From Ancylobacter polymorphus (GTDB taxonomy: Bacteria; Pseudomonadota; Alphaproteobacteria; Rhizobiales; Xanthobacteraceae), in the NCBI RefSeq assembly GCF_022836935.1, contig NZ_CP083239.1, positions 682,001-746,000 on the forward strand: 64,000 bases of DNA, read 5' to 3'. Each line of letters begins with the position of its first letter. Position 1 is the first letter of the stretch. Under the pieces are notes generated by a model. It searched no databases, was not told the origin of the DNA, and saw only the letters and a list, made by a program, of their open reading frames with translations. Positions 18,228-27,193 of this stretch are shown here, in pieces. The position numbers and the translations under genes were made by a program.

Positions 18228-19133
18228 ATGCAAGTATTTGTGACCGGCGCGACAGGTTTTGTCGGTTCCGCCGTAACCGCCGAGCTCATCGCAAACGGAT
18301 ATCGCGTGCTGGGCCTCGCGCGCTCGCAACGCGGCGCGGATCAACTCGTCCGCATGGGCGCGCAGGTGTCGCGGGGCGACCTCGAAGCGCCGGAGACCCT
18401 GCGCGAGGGGGCGGAGCGGTGCGACGCCATCATTCATACGGGCTTCATCCACGATTTCGCCCGCTTCGCCTGGGCCTGCGCGCTCGACAAGGCGGCCATC
18501 GAGACGATAGGGGCGGCGATCGCCGGCACGCAGAAGCCGTTCATCGTCACCGCCGGTCTCGCCGGGCTGGGCCTACCGGGCGTGCCGGTGACCGAAGACG
18601 TCATCGCCCCGCAACCCAGCGACGCCTATCCCCGCGCCTCCGACAGCGCGGCGCGGGCGCTCACCGCGCGCGGCATCCCCACGACGATCATGCGCCTTCC
18701 GCCCTCCGTCCATGGGCGCGGCGACCACGGTTTCGTGCCCATGCTGATCGGCCTGGCGCGGGAACAGCGCCGTGCGGCCTATATAGGTGACGGCACCAAT
18801 GTCTGGCCGGCGGTGCATGTGGCCGATGCCGCCCGCGCCTATCGCCTCGCCATGGAGCGCGGCCCGAGCGGCGATGCCTTTCACGCTGCCGGGGAACTCG
18901 GCATTCCCTTTCGTGACATCGCCCGGACCATCGCGGACGGGCTGGGTCTGCCTTGCGTGTCGCTGGCCCCGGAGGAGGTGCGCGGCTATTTCGGCTGGTT
19001 CACCGGCTTCGCGCGGATGGACCACCCGGCCTCCACCGACATCACGCAACGCGCGCTCGGCTGGCAGCCGATGGGACCGGGGCTGCTCGACGACATGAGA
19101 GGCGCCGGCTACTTCGCGGCGCCGGTCAGCTGA
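18228..19133 (+). CDS. NAD(P)-dependent epimerase/SDR-type oxidoreductase
   Basis: A 301-residue extended/atypical short-chain dehydrogenase. VFVTGATGFVGSAVTAELI is the GxxGxxG cofactor loop; the YPRASDSAARALTARG region lies where the YxxxK motif is expected but reads Y-x4-S, so the classical catalytic lysine is not obvious. The C-terminal LGWQPMGPGLLDDM is typical of NAD-dependent epimerase-like proteins. AAGGAG lies 7 bases before the ATG at 18228. Divergent from its probable regulator. Substrate unknown. Confidence 0.85.
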   Translation: MQVFVTGATGFVGSAVTAELIANGYRVLGLARSQRGADQLVRMGAQVSRGDLEAPETLREGAERCDAIIHTGFIHDFARFAWACALDKAAIETIGAAIAGTQKPFIVTAGLAGLGLPGVPVTEDVIAPQPSDAYPRASDSAARALTARGIPTTIMRLPPSVHGRGDHGFVPMLIGLAREQRRAAYIGDGTNVWPAVHVADAARAYRLAMERGPSGDAFHAAGELGIPFRDIARTIADGLGLPCVSLAPEEVRGYFGWFTGFARMDHPASTDITQRALGWQPMGPGLLDDMRGAGYFAAPVS

Positions 19134-19181
19134 GCGGGCGCCACCCCGTCACTTTGTATCAATTCTTATCAGCAGCTGCCG

Positions 19182-19246
19182 TTGCGACACCTCGCGACAA
19201 TAGATGGCGTGGGCGGCACGCTTCTGCGACAGCCCGCGCCTAGCTT
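19182..19246 (+). promoter_or_regulatory. TGCGACA box array upstream of the iorAB-fccAB-soxXYZA run
   Basis: TTGCGACA at 19182-19189 is followed 10 bases later by TCGCGACA (19192-19199), and TTCTGCGACA lies at 19222-19231, with CCTAGCTT at 19239-19246. The same array, almost identically spaced, is at 27993-28058. Ten-base direct repeats are typical targets of OmpR-type response regulators, and one is encoded at 27190-27909. Confidence 0.55.
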
Positions 19247-19340
19247 TTCCCGGCCGACCAATGCCTGCCGCCCCGTCGCCGGAAGCCCCTCGCTGTCCGG
19301 CCCGTGCGGCAGTCTCCGTTTCTCCAGCCGGGAGGCCACC

Positions 19341-19799
19341 ATGGTCCAGCTCACCGTCAACGGGCAGATGCACACGATCGAGGCGGAGCCCGATACGCCG
19401 CTTCTCTGGGTCCTGCGCGAGCAGATCGGGCTCACCGGCACCAAGTTCGGCTGCGGCATCGCCATGTGCGGCGCCTGCACGGTTCATATCGACGGGGTGG
19501 CGACGCGCTCCTGCGTGATGCCGCTTTCCGCCATCGAGGCCGGGCAGAAGATCGTCACCATCGAGGGCCTGTCGCCCGACGGCTCGCACCCGGTGCAGAA
19601 GGCCTGGCTGGCGCTGGACGTTCCCCAGTGCGGCTACTGCCAGACCGGCATGATCATGGCGGTGGCGAGCCTGTTGGAGACCAACCCCAACCCCAGCGAC
19701 GACGACATCAACGCCGAGATCACCAATATCTGCCGGTGTGGCACCTATAACCGCGTCCGCGCCGCCATTCACCTGGCCGCCGACGGCAAGGCCGGCTGA
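19341..19799 (+). CDS. (2Fe-2S) small subunit of a molybdenum hydroxylase
   Basis: A 152-residue protein with the plant-type ferredoxin cluster motif [21 protein letters not shown] (landmark residues about 41-61) and the second cluster pattern CGYCQTGM ... CRCGTY. This is the IorA-like small subunit of the xanthine/aldehyde oxidase family, passing electrons from the molybdenum site. It has no export signal, so it would be carried to the periplasm with the Tat-signal large subunit. GGGAGG precedes the start. Eleven bases separate it from the large-subunit gene. Confidence 0.92.
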   Translation: MVQLTVNGQMHTIEAEPDTPLLWVLREQIGLTGTKFGCGIAMCGACTVHIDGVATRSCVMPLSAIEAGQKIVTIEGLSPDGSHPVQKAWLALDVPQCGYCQTGMIMAVASLLETNPNPSDDDINAEITNICRCGTYNRVRAAIHLAADGKAG

Positions 19800-19810
19800 G
19801 GGAGAGCGCC

Positions 19811-22000
19811 ATGAGCATCGTCCAGTCGGTCTCGCGCCGCCATTTCATCGTCGGTTCCGCCGCCAGCATCGGCGGCCTGTCGCTCGGCTTCCATGTGCCC
19901 TTCCTGGCGTCGGCCTCGGCGCAGGAGGCGGCGACCCTGCCACCGGAGATCAATGCCTGGGTGGTGGTGAAACCGGACGACACCATCGTCGTCCGCATCG
20001 CCCGCTCGGAAATGGGCCAGGGCACGCTTACCGGCCTCGCCCAGCTGGTGGTGGAGGAGCTGGAAGGCGACTGGTCGAAGGTCACGACGGAATATCCGCC
20101 GCCGGGCGAGAATCTGCGCCGCAACCGCGTTTGGGGCAGCTACTCCACCGGCGGCTCGCGCGGCATTCGCGATTCACATGACTATGTCCGCAAGGGCGGC
20201 GCCGCCGCGCGCCATATGCTGGTCGCCGCCGCCGCGGAGCGCTGGGGCGTGCCGGCGAGCGAATGCACGGCGGCGAAAAGCGTCGTCACCCATGGCCCGA
20301 GCGGGCGCACCCTGCGCTATGGCGAGGTGGCGGAAGCCGCCGGCCGCCAGACGCCACCGGCCGAGGTGACGCTCAAAGACGCCAAGGACTGGACCGTCGC
20401 CGGCCAACCGCTGCCGCGCCTCGACACGGTGGAAAAGCTCACCGGCCGCCAAGTCTACGGCGCCGACCTGAAGATGGAAGGCCTGCTCAATGCCGCGATC
20501 AAGGCCTGCCCGGTCTTCGGCGGCCGGCTCGTCAGCTTCGACGCGGCCACCATCCGGTCCATGCCCGGCGTGAAGCAGGTGGTGAAGGTGGATGACCGCT
20601 CCGTCGCCGTCGTCGCCGACACCTGGTGGCGAGCGAAGACGGCGCTGGACGCGCTGCCGATCACCTGGGACGAGGGCCCCAACAAGAGCCTTTCCAGCGC
20701 CGACATAAGCGCGATGCTGGCGGAGGGGCTGGACGCGGAGGAGGCCTTCGTCGGCAACCGCCAGGGCGACGCAAAGGCGGAGATTGCCCGCATCAAGGCC
20801 GCGGGCGGCAAGGTCATCACCGCTACCTACGCCTTCCCCTACCAGAACCACGCCACCATGGAGCCGATGAACGCCACCGCGCGCTGGACGGCGGAGAAAT
20901 GCGAGGTGTGGGTCCCGACGCAGAATGGCGAAGCCAGCCTCGCGGCCGCCGCCGAGGCCGCCGGCCTGCCGGTCGGCCAGTGCGAGGTCTACAAGATCCA
21001 CCTCGGCGGTGGCTTCGGCCGGCGCGGCAACTTCCAGGATTATGTCCGCCAGTCGGTCAGCATCGCCCGGCAGATGCCGGGCATCCCGGTCAAGCTGTTG
21101 TGGACCCGCGAGGAGGACATGCTGCACGGGGCCTATCACCCCACGACCCAGGCCAAGCTGACCGGCGCGCTGGACGCGGACGGCAACCTCACGGCGCTGC
21201 ATCTGCGCATTTCTGGCCAGTCCATCCTCGCTGCGGTTCGGCCGGAAGGCATGCAGGGCGGCATGGACCCTGTGGTGTTCCAGGGTCTGACGGCAAGCCT
21301 GCCGGAGGGCCACCTCGCCTATACCGTGCCGAACCTGTTGATCGACCACGCCATGCGCAACCCGCCGGTGCCGCCCGGCTTCTGGCGCGGGGTGAACCTC
21401 AACCAGAACGCCATCTATGTCGAATGCTTCATCGACGAGCTCGCCCATGCCGCCGGCACTGAGCCGCTCGCCTTCCGCCGCAAGCTGATGGCAAACCACC
21501 CCAAACATCTCGCCGTGCTGGAAGCGGCGGCGAACGGCATCGGCTGGGACACGCCCCCGGCACCGGGGCGCCATCGCGGCCTTGGCCAGATCATGGGCTT
21601 CGGCTCCTATGTCGCCGCCGCCGCCGAAGTCTCGGTGGAGAATGGCGAGTTGAAGATCCACCGTATCGTTGCCGCCACCGATCCCGGCCATGTGGTCAAT
21701 CCGGCGCAGGTCGAGCGGCAGGTCGAGGGCTCCTTCGTCTACGGCCTTTCCGCCTGCCTCTATGGCGAATGCACCGTGGAGGGAGGCCAGATTGCCGAGA
21801 CCAATTTCGACACCTACGAGGTGCTGCGCATGGCGCAGATGCCTGACGTGGAAACCATCATGCTGCCCTCCGGCGGGTTCTGGGGCGGGGTGGGTGAGCC
21901 GACCATCGCCGTCGCCGCGCCGGCGGTGCTCAACGCGCTGTTCGCCGCCACCGGCAAGCGCTACCGCACCATGCCCTTGAAGAACCACGAGCTTGCCTGA
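19811..22000 (+). CDS. molybdopterin-binding large subunit of a periplasmic hydroxylase
   Basis: A 729-residue IorB/CoxL-type subunit. The N-terminus has a Tat signal (SRRHFIVGSAASIGGLSLGF; cleavage near SASA-QEA). Cofactor-site landmarks are ARSEMGQGTLTGLAQ, KIHLGGGFGRRGNF and the C-terminal GVGEPTIAVAAPAVLNALFA that holds the usual active-site Glu. Members oxidise N-heterocycles or aldehydes and give electrons to cytochrome c; the substrate here is unknown. Its stop overlaps the fccA-like start by 1 base (TGATG), tying it to the sulfur genes. Confidence 0.9.
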   Translation: MSIVQSVSRRHFIVGSAASIGGLSLGFHVPFLASASAQEAATLPPEINAWVVVKPDDTIVVRIARSEMGQGTLTGLAQLVVEELEGDWSKVTTEYPPPGENLRRNRVWGSYSTGGSRGIRDSHDYVRKGGAAARHMLVAAAAERWGVPASECTAAKSVVTHGPSGRTLRYGEVAEAAGRQTPPAEVTLKDAKDWTVAGQPLPRLDTVEKLTGRQVYGADLKMEGLLNAAIKACPVFGGRLVSFDAATIRSMPGVKQVVKVDDRSVAVVADTWWRAKTALDALPITWDEGPNKSLSSADISAMLAEGLDAEEAFVGNRQGDAKAEIARIKAAGGKVITATYAFPYQNHATMEPMNATARWTAEKCEVWVPTQNGEASLAAAAEAAGLPVGQCEVYKIHLGGGFGRRGNFQDYVRQSVSIARQMPGIPVKLLWTREEDMLHGAYHPTTQAKLTGALDADGNLTALHLRISGQSILAAVRPEGMQGGMDPVVFQGLTASLPEGHLAYTVPNLLIDHAMRNPPVPPGFWRGVNLNQNAIYVECFIDELAHAAGTEPLAFRRKLMANHPKHLAVLEAAANGIGWDTPPAPGRHRGLGQIMGFGSYVAAAAEVSVENGELKIHRIVAATDPGHVVNPAQVERQVEGSFVYGLSACLYGECTVEGGQIAETNFDTYEVLRMAQMPDVETIMLPSGGFWGGVGEPTIAVAAPAVLNALFAATGKRYRTMPLKNHELA

Positions 22001-22305
22001 TGCGCGGCCTCTTTCTGCTGCTGCCGGCTCTAGGACTGTTGATGTCCGCTGCGCCGGCAGACGCCGCGCCACCGCGCGGGGCGGCCTCCTGCTCCGGCTG
22101 CCATCCGCGCACGGCCACCAGCGGGCCGGTGCCGAGCCTGAACGGGCAGCCCGCCGACAAGATCGTGGCGGACATGGCGGCGTTCCGCTCGGGCGAGCGC
22201 CGTTCAACCGTGATGACGCGCATCGCCAAGGGTTTCACCGATGAGGAAACACGGGCCATCGCCGATTATTTCGCCAATGGGGGCAACGCACCCGCCCAGC
22301 CGTAG
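22000..22305 (+). CDS. fccA: monohaem cytochrome c, FccA-like
   Basis: A 101-residue exported cytochrome with signal peptide (LLLLPALGLLMSAAPADA region) and a single haem motif CSGCH near residue 31. The tail DMAAFRSGERRSTVMTRIAK then GFTDEETRAIADYF is what I expect for the small cytochrome of flavocytochrome c sulfide dehydrogenase. It could also receive electrons from the molybdenum hydroxylase just upstream. It overlaps fccB by 29 bases. Assignment rests on this pattern and on the neighbour. Confidence 0.8.
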   Translation: MRGLFLLLPALGLLMSAAPADAAPPRGAASCSGCHPRTATSGPVPSLNGQPADKIVADMAAFRSGERRSTVMTRIAKGFTDEETRAIADYFANGGNAPAQP

Positions 22306-23557
22306 GCGCGTTCTGGGCGGGCTGGCGGCGGGGGTCTGCGCCGCTCTCACCAGCCCTGCCGTGCGCGCACAGTCGGCCCCCCGCGTGGTGGTGATTGGCG
22401 GCGGTTTCGGCGGGGCGAGCCTTGCCCGCGCCCTGAAGCGCGAGGACCCCGGCATATCAGTGGCGCTGGTGGAACCCAATGCGCATTACACCGCCTGCCC
22501 GCTCAGCAATGCGGTGATCGCAGGGCTGCGCGACATGAAGGCCCAGCATTTCGGCTATGCCGGCCTCGCCGCCGACGGCATCACCCATGTGCCGCAGAAG
22601 GCCGTGCGCGTCGAGGCGGACCAGCGCCGCGTCGTGCTCGCCGACGAGGTGCGGCTCAGCTATGATCGCCTCGTCGTCGCGCCCGGGATCGAGCTCAACT
22701 TCGACGCCATTCCCGGCTATGACGCGGCGGCGAGCCAGCTGATGCCGCATGCCTGGAAGGCCGGCGAGCAGACCCTGCTGCTGCGCCGCCAGCTGGAGGC
22801 GATGGAGGATGGCGGGCTGGTGGTCATCTCCGCCCCGGCAAATCCGTTCCGCTGCCCGCCCGGTCCCTATGAGCGGGCGAGCCTGATCGCGCACTACCTC
22901 AAAGCCCATAAGCCGCGCTCCAAGCTCATCATCCTCGACGCCAAGGACGCCTTCTCCAAGCAGCGGCTGTTCGAAGCGGGCTGGGCCGCGCTCTACCCCG
23001 GCATGATCGAATGGGTGGGCCTGTCCTTCGGCGGCGCGCTGACCGAGGTGGAGGCCGCGAGCCGGACCCTGCGGACCGAGTTCGGCGAGCACAAAGCTAC
23101 GGTGGCCAACGTCATTCCCCCGCAGCGCGCCGGCGCCATCGCCGCCATCGCCGGCGTCACGGATCGCACCGGCTGGTGCCCGATCGACCCCGTCACCTTC
23201 GAATCCCGGCTGGTGCCGCATATCCATGTCATCGGCGACGCGGCCATTGGCGGGGCGATGCCGAAATCTGCCTTTACGGCCAACGCCCAGGCCAAGGCCT
23301 GCGCCAGCGCCGTCATCGCCCTGCTGCGCGGGCGCGACCCGGGCGAGCCGAAGCTGATCAACACCTGCTACAGCCTGCTGGCGCCGGATTACGGCATCTC
23401 CATCGCCGGGGTCTACAGCCCGCAGAACGGGCTGCTCACAGAAGTGGAGGGCGCCGGCGGCACCTCGCCTTTGGACGCGTCGGCCTCCATCCGCGCCGAG
23501 GAGGCCGCCTATGGCGAGGCGTGGTTCGCGACGATCACCACGGAGGCGTTCGGGTGA
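22277..23557 (+). CDS. fccB: flavocytochrome c sulfide dehydrogenase flavoprotein
   Basis: A 426-residue FAD protein with a Tat-like signal (SRRRVLGGLAAGVCAAL). The FAD loop is VVVIGGGFGGASLARAL. The two cysteines that form the redox disulfide in FccB are in PFRCPPGPYERA and NTCYSLLAPDYGIS. The enzyme oxidises sulfide to sulfur in the periplasm with FccA as electron acceptor (also known as SoxF in some sox clusters). The ATG at 22277 lies inside fccA; the end overlaps the soxX GTG start by 4 bases. Confidence 0.9.
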   Translation: MGATHPPSRRRVLGGLAAGVCAALTSPAVRAQSAPRVVVIGGGFGGASLARALKREDPGISVALVEPNAHYTACPLSNAVIAGLRDMKAQHFGYAGLAADGITHVPQKAVRVEADQRRVVLADEVRLSYDRLVVAPGIELNFDAIPGYDAAASQLMPHAWKAGEQTLLLRRQLEAMEDGGLVVISAPANPFRCPPGPYERASLIAHYLKAHKPRSKLIILDAKDAFSKQRLFEAGWAALYPGMIEWVGLSFGGALTEVEAASRTLRTEFGEHKATVANVIPPQRAGAIAAIAGVTDRTGWCPIDPVTFESRLVPHIHVIGDAAIGGAMPKSAFTANAQAKACASAVIALLRGRDPGEPKLINTCYSLLAPDYGISIAGVYSPQNGLLTEVEGAGGTSPLDASASIRAEEAAYGEAWFATITTEAFG

Positions 23558-24018
23558 GGCGGGCCCTGGCGGGTGCCGCTCTCGCCTTGTCCGGCGTGGC
23601 GGGGGACGCCCTACGCGCCGACGCTCGGGAGGGTACCGAACCGGTGCCCTATGTCGTTACCGACGACGGCATTCGCGAAAAGCTGGGCGGGCAGCGCGGC
23701 GATCCAGCCATGGGGCAGGCGCTGATCGCCGAGCGGCATCGCAGCCTGTGCATCCTGTGTCACGCGGTTCCCGGCGGTGCGATGCAGCTTCAGGGCACGC
23801 TCGCGCCGAGCCTTGCCGGCGTCGGCGCGCGGCTCAATGAGGCGCAGATCAGGCTGCGCATCGTCGACATGAAGCGGCTCAACCCGGAGAGCATCATGCC
23901 CAGCTACCACGCGCGTGCGACAGGGGCGCGGATCGCGCCGGCCTGGCAGGACAAGCCGGTGCTCGGGGCGGCCGAGATCGAGCATTTGGTCGCCTATCTC
24001 TTGACCCTCAAGGAGTGA
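23554..24018 (+). CDS. soxX: sulfur-oxidation cytochrome SoxX
   Basis: A 154-residue exported monohaem cytochrome starting with GTG (MRRALAGAALALSGVAG, signal peptide). The haem motif is CILCH in RSLCILCHAVPGG; the distal Met is probably in NPESIMPSYHA. With SoxA it forms the haem enzyme that joins a reduced sulfur species to the SoxY cysteine. The start GTGA overlaps the fccB stop, a sign of coupling. SoxA follows SoxYZ rather than sitting directly next to SoxX. Confidence 0.88.
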   Translation: MRRALAGAALALSGVAGDALRADAREGTEPVPYVVTDDGIREKLGGQRGDPAMGQALIAERHRSLCILCHAVPGGAMQLQGTLAPSLAGVGARLNEAQIRLRIVDMKRLNPESIMPSYHARATGARIAPAWQDKPVLGAAEIEHLVAYLLTLKE

Positions 24019-24022
24019 GCCC

Positions 24023-24523
24023 ATGGAAACGCCCACGATCCGAGAGCGCGCGATACTGGAACCCGCTGGCGGTCCCTCGCTGGGTCGCCGCGCCATGCTG
24101 GCCGGCGGCATCGGCCTTCTGGTCATGGCACTGCCGCTACGTGCGCTGGCGCGGCCCTCGCTGGAAGAAGCCGTCGCCGGCTTCACTGGTGGCGCGCCGG
24201 TCAATGCCGGCCGGGTGACGCTCACCGTCCCGCCGCTGGTGGAGAACGGCAATGCGGTCGGCGTCACCGTCGCGGTCGAGAGCCCGATGAGTGAGGCCGC
24301 TTATGTCCGCCGTATCGGGCTGTTCAATGAAAAGAACCCGCAGGCGGATGTCGCCATCTTCCATCTCGGCCCGCGCAATGGCCGCGCCCGCATCGCCACC
24401 CGCATTCGCCTCGCCACCTCGCAGACCGTGCTCGCCGTCGCCGAGCTGAGCGACGGCAGCTACTGGTCAAGCGACGCCAATGTCATCGTCACCCTCGCCG
24501 CCTGCATCGAGGATTTGTCATGA
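24023..24523 (+). CDS. soxY: SoxY sulfur-carrier protein with atypical C-terminus
   Basis: A 166-residue protein with a Tat-type signal (GRRAMLAGGIGLLVMALPLRALA) and the immunoglobulin-like SoxY fold pattern (TLTVPPLVENGNAVGVTV; VRRIGLFNEKNPQADVAIF). SoxY normally carries sulfur intermediates on the Cys of a C-terminal GGCGG tail. Here the end reads VIVTLAACIEDLS: a Cys is in about the right place but the glycines are gone and five residues follow it. AAGGAG precedes the start; its end overlaps soxZ by 4 bases. Confidence 0.85.
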   Translation: METPTIRERAILEPAGGPSLGRRAMLAGGIGLLVMALPLRALARPSLEEAVAGFTGGAPVNAGRVTLTVPPLVENGNAVGVTVAVESPMSEAAYVRRIGLFNEKNPQADVAIFHLGPRNGRARIATRIRLATSQTVLAVAELSDGSYWSSDANVIVTLAACIEDLS

Positions 24524-24840
24524 CCCGCGCCCTCGTCAGCGTGCCGAAGACCGCGAGAAAGGGCGAGATCGTCGACGTCAGGGCGATGATCGCCCATCCC
24601 ATGGAAACCGGCTACCGCATGGGGCCTAACGGGGCGACGATCCCGCGCAACATCCTCACCCGCCTCGTCTGCACCTATAATGGCACCGAGGTGTTCGCGG
24701 CGGAGTTCTTCCCCGCCATGTCGGCGAACCCGTTCGTCTCGTTCTCCCTCATTGCCACGGAAAGCGGCACGGTTTCGTTCGAGTGGACCGGCGATGGAGG
24801 CCAAACGGAGACCGCCAGCGCCGAGATCGTGGTGAGCTGA
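24520..24840 (+). CDS. soxZ: sulfur-oxidation protein SoxZ
   Basis: A 106-residue protein without a signal peptide, as expected because SoxZ is exported bound to SoxY. The pattern MTRALVSVPKTARKGEIVDV, then AHPMETGYRMGPNG and FSLIATESGTVSFEWTGDGG is typical SoxZ. It supports the carrier complex SoxYZ. Coupled to both neighbours (ATGA with soxY, TGATG with soxA). Confidence 0.92.
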   Translation: MTRALVSVPKTARKGEIVDVRAMIAHPMETGYRMGPNGATIPRNILTRLVCTYNGTEVFAAEFFPAMSANPFVSFSLIATESGTVSFEWTGDGGQTETASAEIVVS

Positions 24841-25628
24841 TGCGCCGGGCGGCCGTGAGCCTCCTCGCCCTGGCCCTCCTCGCCCTGGCCCTTCTCGCTG
24901 ACCCGGCAGCGGCGAACGGCATCGCGCCGGGGGAGCGGCGCTCCGGCGCGACCTTCATGGCACCGGAGACACAGGCCATGCAGGCGGACGATTCCGCCAA
25001 TCCCGGCATGCTTTGGGTGCTGCAGGGCGCGGGCCTGTGGGCGGAGAAGGCCGGCACGTCCGGCCAGTCCTGCGCCGACTGCCACGGGGCGGCGGAGGCG
25101 ATGCGCGGCGTCGCCGCCCGCTATCCTGCCCTCGATTCCGCCAGCGGAAAACCTGTCGACCTCACCGGACGCATCAGCCAGTGCCGCAGCACGCGGCAGG
25201 GCGCGCCGGCGCTGGCGCGCGAGAGCGACGAGATGCTCGCCCTCACCACCTTCGTGGCGCACCAGTCGCGCGGCCTGCCCATCACGCCGCCCGCCGACCC
25301 GCGGCTCGACCCTTATCGCGCGACCGGGCGTGACCTCTTCACCACCCGCATGGGCCAGCTCGACCTCTCCTGCGCCAATTGCCATGACGACAACTGGCGC
25401 GGACGCCTTGCCGGCAGCGCCGTCACCCAGGCGCACCCGACAGGCTATCCGCTCTATCGGCTGGAATGGCAGGGCATCGGCTCGCTGCAGCGCCGCATGC
25501 GAAACTGCATGATCGGCGTACGGGCCGAACCTTTCGCGGCGGGCTCCGAGGAGTTCATCGCACTGGAGCTTTACCTCATGCAGCGCGCCGCCGGCATGGA
25601 GATCGAAACGCCGGCCGTACGGCCGTAA
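24840..25628 (+). CDS. soxA: dihaem cytochrome SoxA
   Basis: A 262-residue exported protein; the signal is a Leu-Ala-rich repeat (LLALALLALALLADPAAA). Two haem motifs are visible, CADCHG near residue 78 and CANCHD near residue 179, and RRMRNCMIGVRAEPF carries the conserved Cys that ligates the active haem as a persulfide. The end GMEIETPAVRP is classic SoxA. It forms the SoxXA enzyme. Last gene of the run, 20 bases from the convergent histidine kinase gene. Confidence 0.93.
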   Translation: MRRAAVSLLALALLALALLADPAAANGIAPGERRSGATFMAPETQAMQADDSANPGMLWVLQGAGLWAEKAGTSGQSCADCHGAAEAMRGVAARYPALDSASGKPVDLTGRISQCRSTRQGAPALARESDEMLALTTFVAHQSRGLPITPPADPRLDPYRATGRDLFTTRMGQLDLSCANCHDDNWRGRLAGSAVTQAHPTGYPLYRLEWQGIGSLQRRMRNCMIGVRAEPFAAGSEEFIALELYLMQRAAGMEIETPAVRP

Positions 25629-25648
25629 TCAGAAGCGGACGGGCAACA

Positions 25649-27193
25649 TCACTCCGCCGGCGTGCGGGCGCCGATGGGAAGGCCGGACCGACGCGACGCG
25701 CGTACCGGGCCTTTCGCTTCCGGCCCGGCGAGAGCCGCATGGGGCAGGCTGATCGTGGCACGCAGGCCGTGGCCGGTATTGGCCAGCGTGATGTCGCCGC
25801 CATGGTGCCGCACCATATTGCGCGAGATCGACAGGCCGAGGCCGATCCCCCCGGTTTCCCGGTTGCGCGAACGCTCCAGGCGGAAGAAGGGCTCGAACAC
25901 CTTCTCGGCGATCTCGGGCGGAATGCCCGGCCCGTCATCTTCGATGACGATCTCGATCGCCTGCGGCGTCGTTCTCAAGGTGACGCGGGCGCGCTCGCCA
26001 TAGCGCACCGCATTCTCCACCAGATTGCGCACCGCCCGCTTCAGCGCGTCGGGCCGGCAGCGATAGCTGATCTTCGGCCCTTCGGCACAGGCGACCTCGT
26101 AGCCGATCTCCACAAGGTCGTCGCACAGGCTGCCCACCAGCGCGGTGAGATCGACATTGCGTGTGACCTCCTCGGTCGCCTGCTCGCGCGAGAAGGCCAG
26201 CGTCGCCTCGGTCATGGCGCGCAGTTCGTCCAGCGTGTCGAGCATCTTCTCGCGCGTCTCGTCATCGGCAACGAATTCCGCCCGCAGCCGGAGCGAGGTG
26301 ATCGGCGTGCGCAGATCGTGCCCGATCGCCGCCAGCATCCGGGTGCGGTCCTCGACGAAGCGCTGCAGTCGCGACTGCATGAGGTTGAACGCCACCGCCG
26401 TGTGACGAAGGTCGTCCGGCCCCTTCTCCTCCAACGGCGCGACGCTTTCGCCCCGCCCCAGCGCTTCCGCCGCCGCGGCGAGGCGCCGCATGGGCTTGGT
26501 CATGGTGCGGGCGATGAAGACCGCGCAGAGCGACAGCACGATCGCCGTCACCGCCAGCGAAATCAGCGAGCGGGTGGTCCACATGCTGTTCGCCATCTTC
26601 TTGGAGAAGGCGCTGTTGAGCCAGGACCCGTCCTTCAGCTGCACGGCGAGGCCGAGGCCGGTGGTGTCGCCCCAATACATGAACTTGGCCGCGCGCGAGA
26701 GCGGCCAGGCATGCGCCGGCAGGTCGAGCCAGGTCGTGTAGGGCGCGCCATTCGACGGCGCCGTCGTTCCGCCGGCCGTGCTTACCGGCTGCGGGGCGAG
26801 CGCAGGTGAAGGCGGCGGCGCTGCCGCCGTTTCCCGTCCACCCGTCTCGCTACCGGCCAGATTGGCCAGGGTCGGCAGCGGCTCGGCCAGGCGCTGCTTG
26901 GCCTCGCGGCGCCAGCTCTCGACATCGCTGGGGAAGCTCGGTGTCACCCAGAAGCGCGTATAGCTCGTGCCGCTTGCCTGCAATATGTCCTGCTGCACGG
27001 CGGCGGGGGTGGTTTCCAGCACCTGCGCCACCGAGGCGCTGCGGCTGAGGAACTCCGCCTTGGCCGTGCGCAGCAGCACGCCGCCCATCTCGTCGGTAAA
27101 CAGCAGGAAGCTGATGCCCTGCGACACTGCGAGCGCCAGCAGCATCACGGCGACGAAGCGGGCGGTCAGGCTGCGGTTCCACACACTCATCAT
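25649..27193 (-). CDS. sensor histidine kinase
   Basis: A 514-residue membrane kinase: helix about 12-32, a periplasmic sensor region with a Pro/Ala-rich insert (TAAAPPPSPALAPQPVS), second helix (SLISLAVTAIVLSLCAVFIA), HAMP, dimerisation box with phospho-acceptor His in AAIGHDLRTPITSLRLRAE, and an ATPase domain with NLVENAVRYG, EDDGPGIP and GGIGLGLSI. It partners the response regulator at 27190, whose stop overlaps its ATG by 4 bases. Facing soxA, it is a good candidate to sense a substrate of the sox/molybdo block. Confidence 0.92.
   Translation of the reverse strand: MMSVWNRSLTARFVAVMLLALAVSQGISFLLFTDEMGGVLLRTAKAEFLSRSASVAQVLETTPAAVQQDILQASGTSYTRFWVTPSFPSDVESWRREAKQRLAEPLPTLANLAGSETGGRETAAAPPPSPALAPQPVSTAGGTTAPSNGAPYTTWLDLPAHAWPLSRAAKFMYWGDTTGLGLAVQLKDGSWLNSAFSKKMANSMWTTRSLISLAVTAIVLSLCAVFIARTMTKPMRRLAAAAEALGRGESVAPLEEKGPDDLRHTAVAFNLMQSRLQRFVEDRTRMLAAIGHDLRTPITSLRLRAEFVADDETREKMLDTLDELRAMTEATLAFSREQATEEVTRNVDLTALVGSLCDDLVEIGYEVACAEGPKISYRCRPDALKRAVRNLVENAVRYGERARVTLRTTPQAIEIVIEDDGPGIPPEIAEKVFEPFFRLERSRNRETGGIGLGLSISRNMVRHHGGDITLANTGHGLRATISLPHAALAGPEAKGPVRASRRSGLPIGARTPAE

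Noticed and set aside
19211..19228. Sigma-54-like GGCACG...TGC element upstream of iorA
   Set aside because: The spacing fits but the second array at 27993-28058 does not keep it, so the shared TGCGACA boxes are the better explanation.
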